Below, piece after piece: positions 63,814 to 64,000 of a DNA stretch of 64,000 nucleotides; the first letter of the stretch is position 1; every line of letters starts with the position of its first letter. Source of the DNA: Myxococcales bacterium (lineage in GTDB: Bacteria; Myxococcota_A; Polyangia; Polyangiales; Polyangiaceae). The stretch lies in contig JAAFHV010000007.1 in NCBI GenBank assembly GCA_013297655.1, positions 1 through 64,000 on the forward strand, read 5' to 3'. The notes under the pieces were generated by a model that saw only the letters and a list, made by a program, of their open reading frames with translations, was not told the origin of the DNA and searched no databases. A program made the translations under genes and the position numbers.

Positions 63814-64000
63814 GTGAACGACGAGGCCCCCGCGAAGGACGCGGAGCGCGCGACGTGGGCATCCCGCGCCAAGGAGCTCCTCTTCGGGCCTCCCGAGCTC
63901 TCCGAGGCAAAGGTGACACGAGCGCTCGTGGCCCTGTGCCTCGTGGCGTACGCCGCGTGCGTGATCCACGCGCGAACACCGCGCGCGATCCTGGTCGTCC
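63814..64000 (+). CDS. N-terminal part of a membrane protein (partial)
   Basis: Only 62 codons are inside the window; the gene runs off the right edge. From GTG 63814 it starts NDEAPAKDAERATWASRAKE and reaches a hydrophobic helix LVALCLVAYAACVIH, so it is probably an inner-membrane protein. There is no strong ribosome site. It diverges from the diguanylate cyclase gene, 115 bp apart. Family not identifiable from this fragment. Confidence 0.55.
   Translation, partial: MNDEAPAKDAERATWASRAKELLFGPPELSEAKVTRALVALCLVAYAACVIHARTPRAILVV

Overview
The window reads as chromosomal DNA from a gliding member of the Myxococcota, most likely class Polyangia. The base composition is very GC-rich by eye. Many proteins are secreted lipoproteins with a Leu/Ala-(Ala/Gly)-Cys lipobox, often with Asp/Ala- or Pro/Ala-rich linkers. 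The central 23 kb carries homologues of the Myxococcus xanthus Glt (gliding transducer) proteins. I see no phage, IS element, tRNA, rRNA, CRISPR array or plasmid feature; the region looks like stable core genome. Function calls come from motifs and remembered family knowledge, with no database search.

Left part (1-21 kb): the tail of an endonuclease/exonuclease/phosphatase-type protein; a MoxR ATPase - DUF58 - transglutaminase operon (281-4336); a dapD-dapE-DsbA-family operon on the minus strand (4359-6987); a 257-aa protein that may be a degenerate histidine-kinase core; ndk with its own promoter and terminator; a TonB-dependent receptor with a fused TonB-like N-terminal domain, coupled to an EF-hand lipoprotein; a phytoene-desaturase-like flavoprotein; a lipoprotein N-acetylmuramoyl-L-alanine amidase that seems to start at CTG; small membrane/TPR proteins; and an FHA-containing sigma-54 activator.

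Middle (21-45 kb): the gliding block, all on the minus strand. In transcription order it is gltC-gltD-gltE (tightly spaced), terminator, gltF-gltG, terminator, a TPR lipoprotein, terminator, the 11.5-kb gltI (AgmK-like, 3844 aa), terminator, then the FHA sigma-54 activator. Terminators divide the tandem genes into separate units. A divergent promoter region (44.7-45.2 kb) separates gltC from a Cys-rich lipoprotein that is overlapped by a YraN-type gene.

Right part (45-64 kb): a HAMP-only membrane protein, lipoproteins, a YfcE-type phosphoesterase, a HEAT-repeat protein, a large membrane-anchored beta-domain protein, ftsY, two paralogous outer-membrane beta-barrels that are good GltA/GltB candidates, a trypsin-like lipoprotein protease, a YihY/BrkB membrane protein, a DUF3105 lipoprotein, a 27-residue-repeat protein and a TM-GAF-GAF-GGEEF diguanylate cyclase.

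The observations I consider most worth following are: the consolidated glt set with a new TPR lipoprotein inside it; the apparently dead M48-like metallopeptidase domain ending GltI; a recurrent 11-bp dyad (TGYA-N3-TRCA) in intergenic spacers, several of them between convergent genes; the TonB-domain/receptor fusion; and four promoter-like pairs that share an 18-bp spacer.
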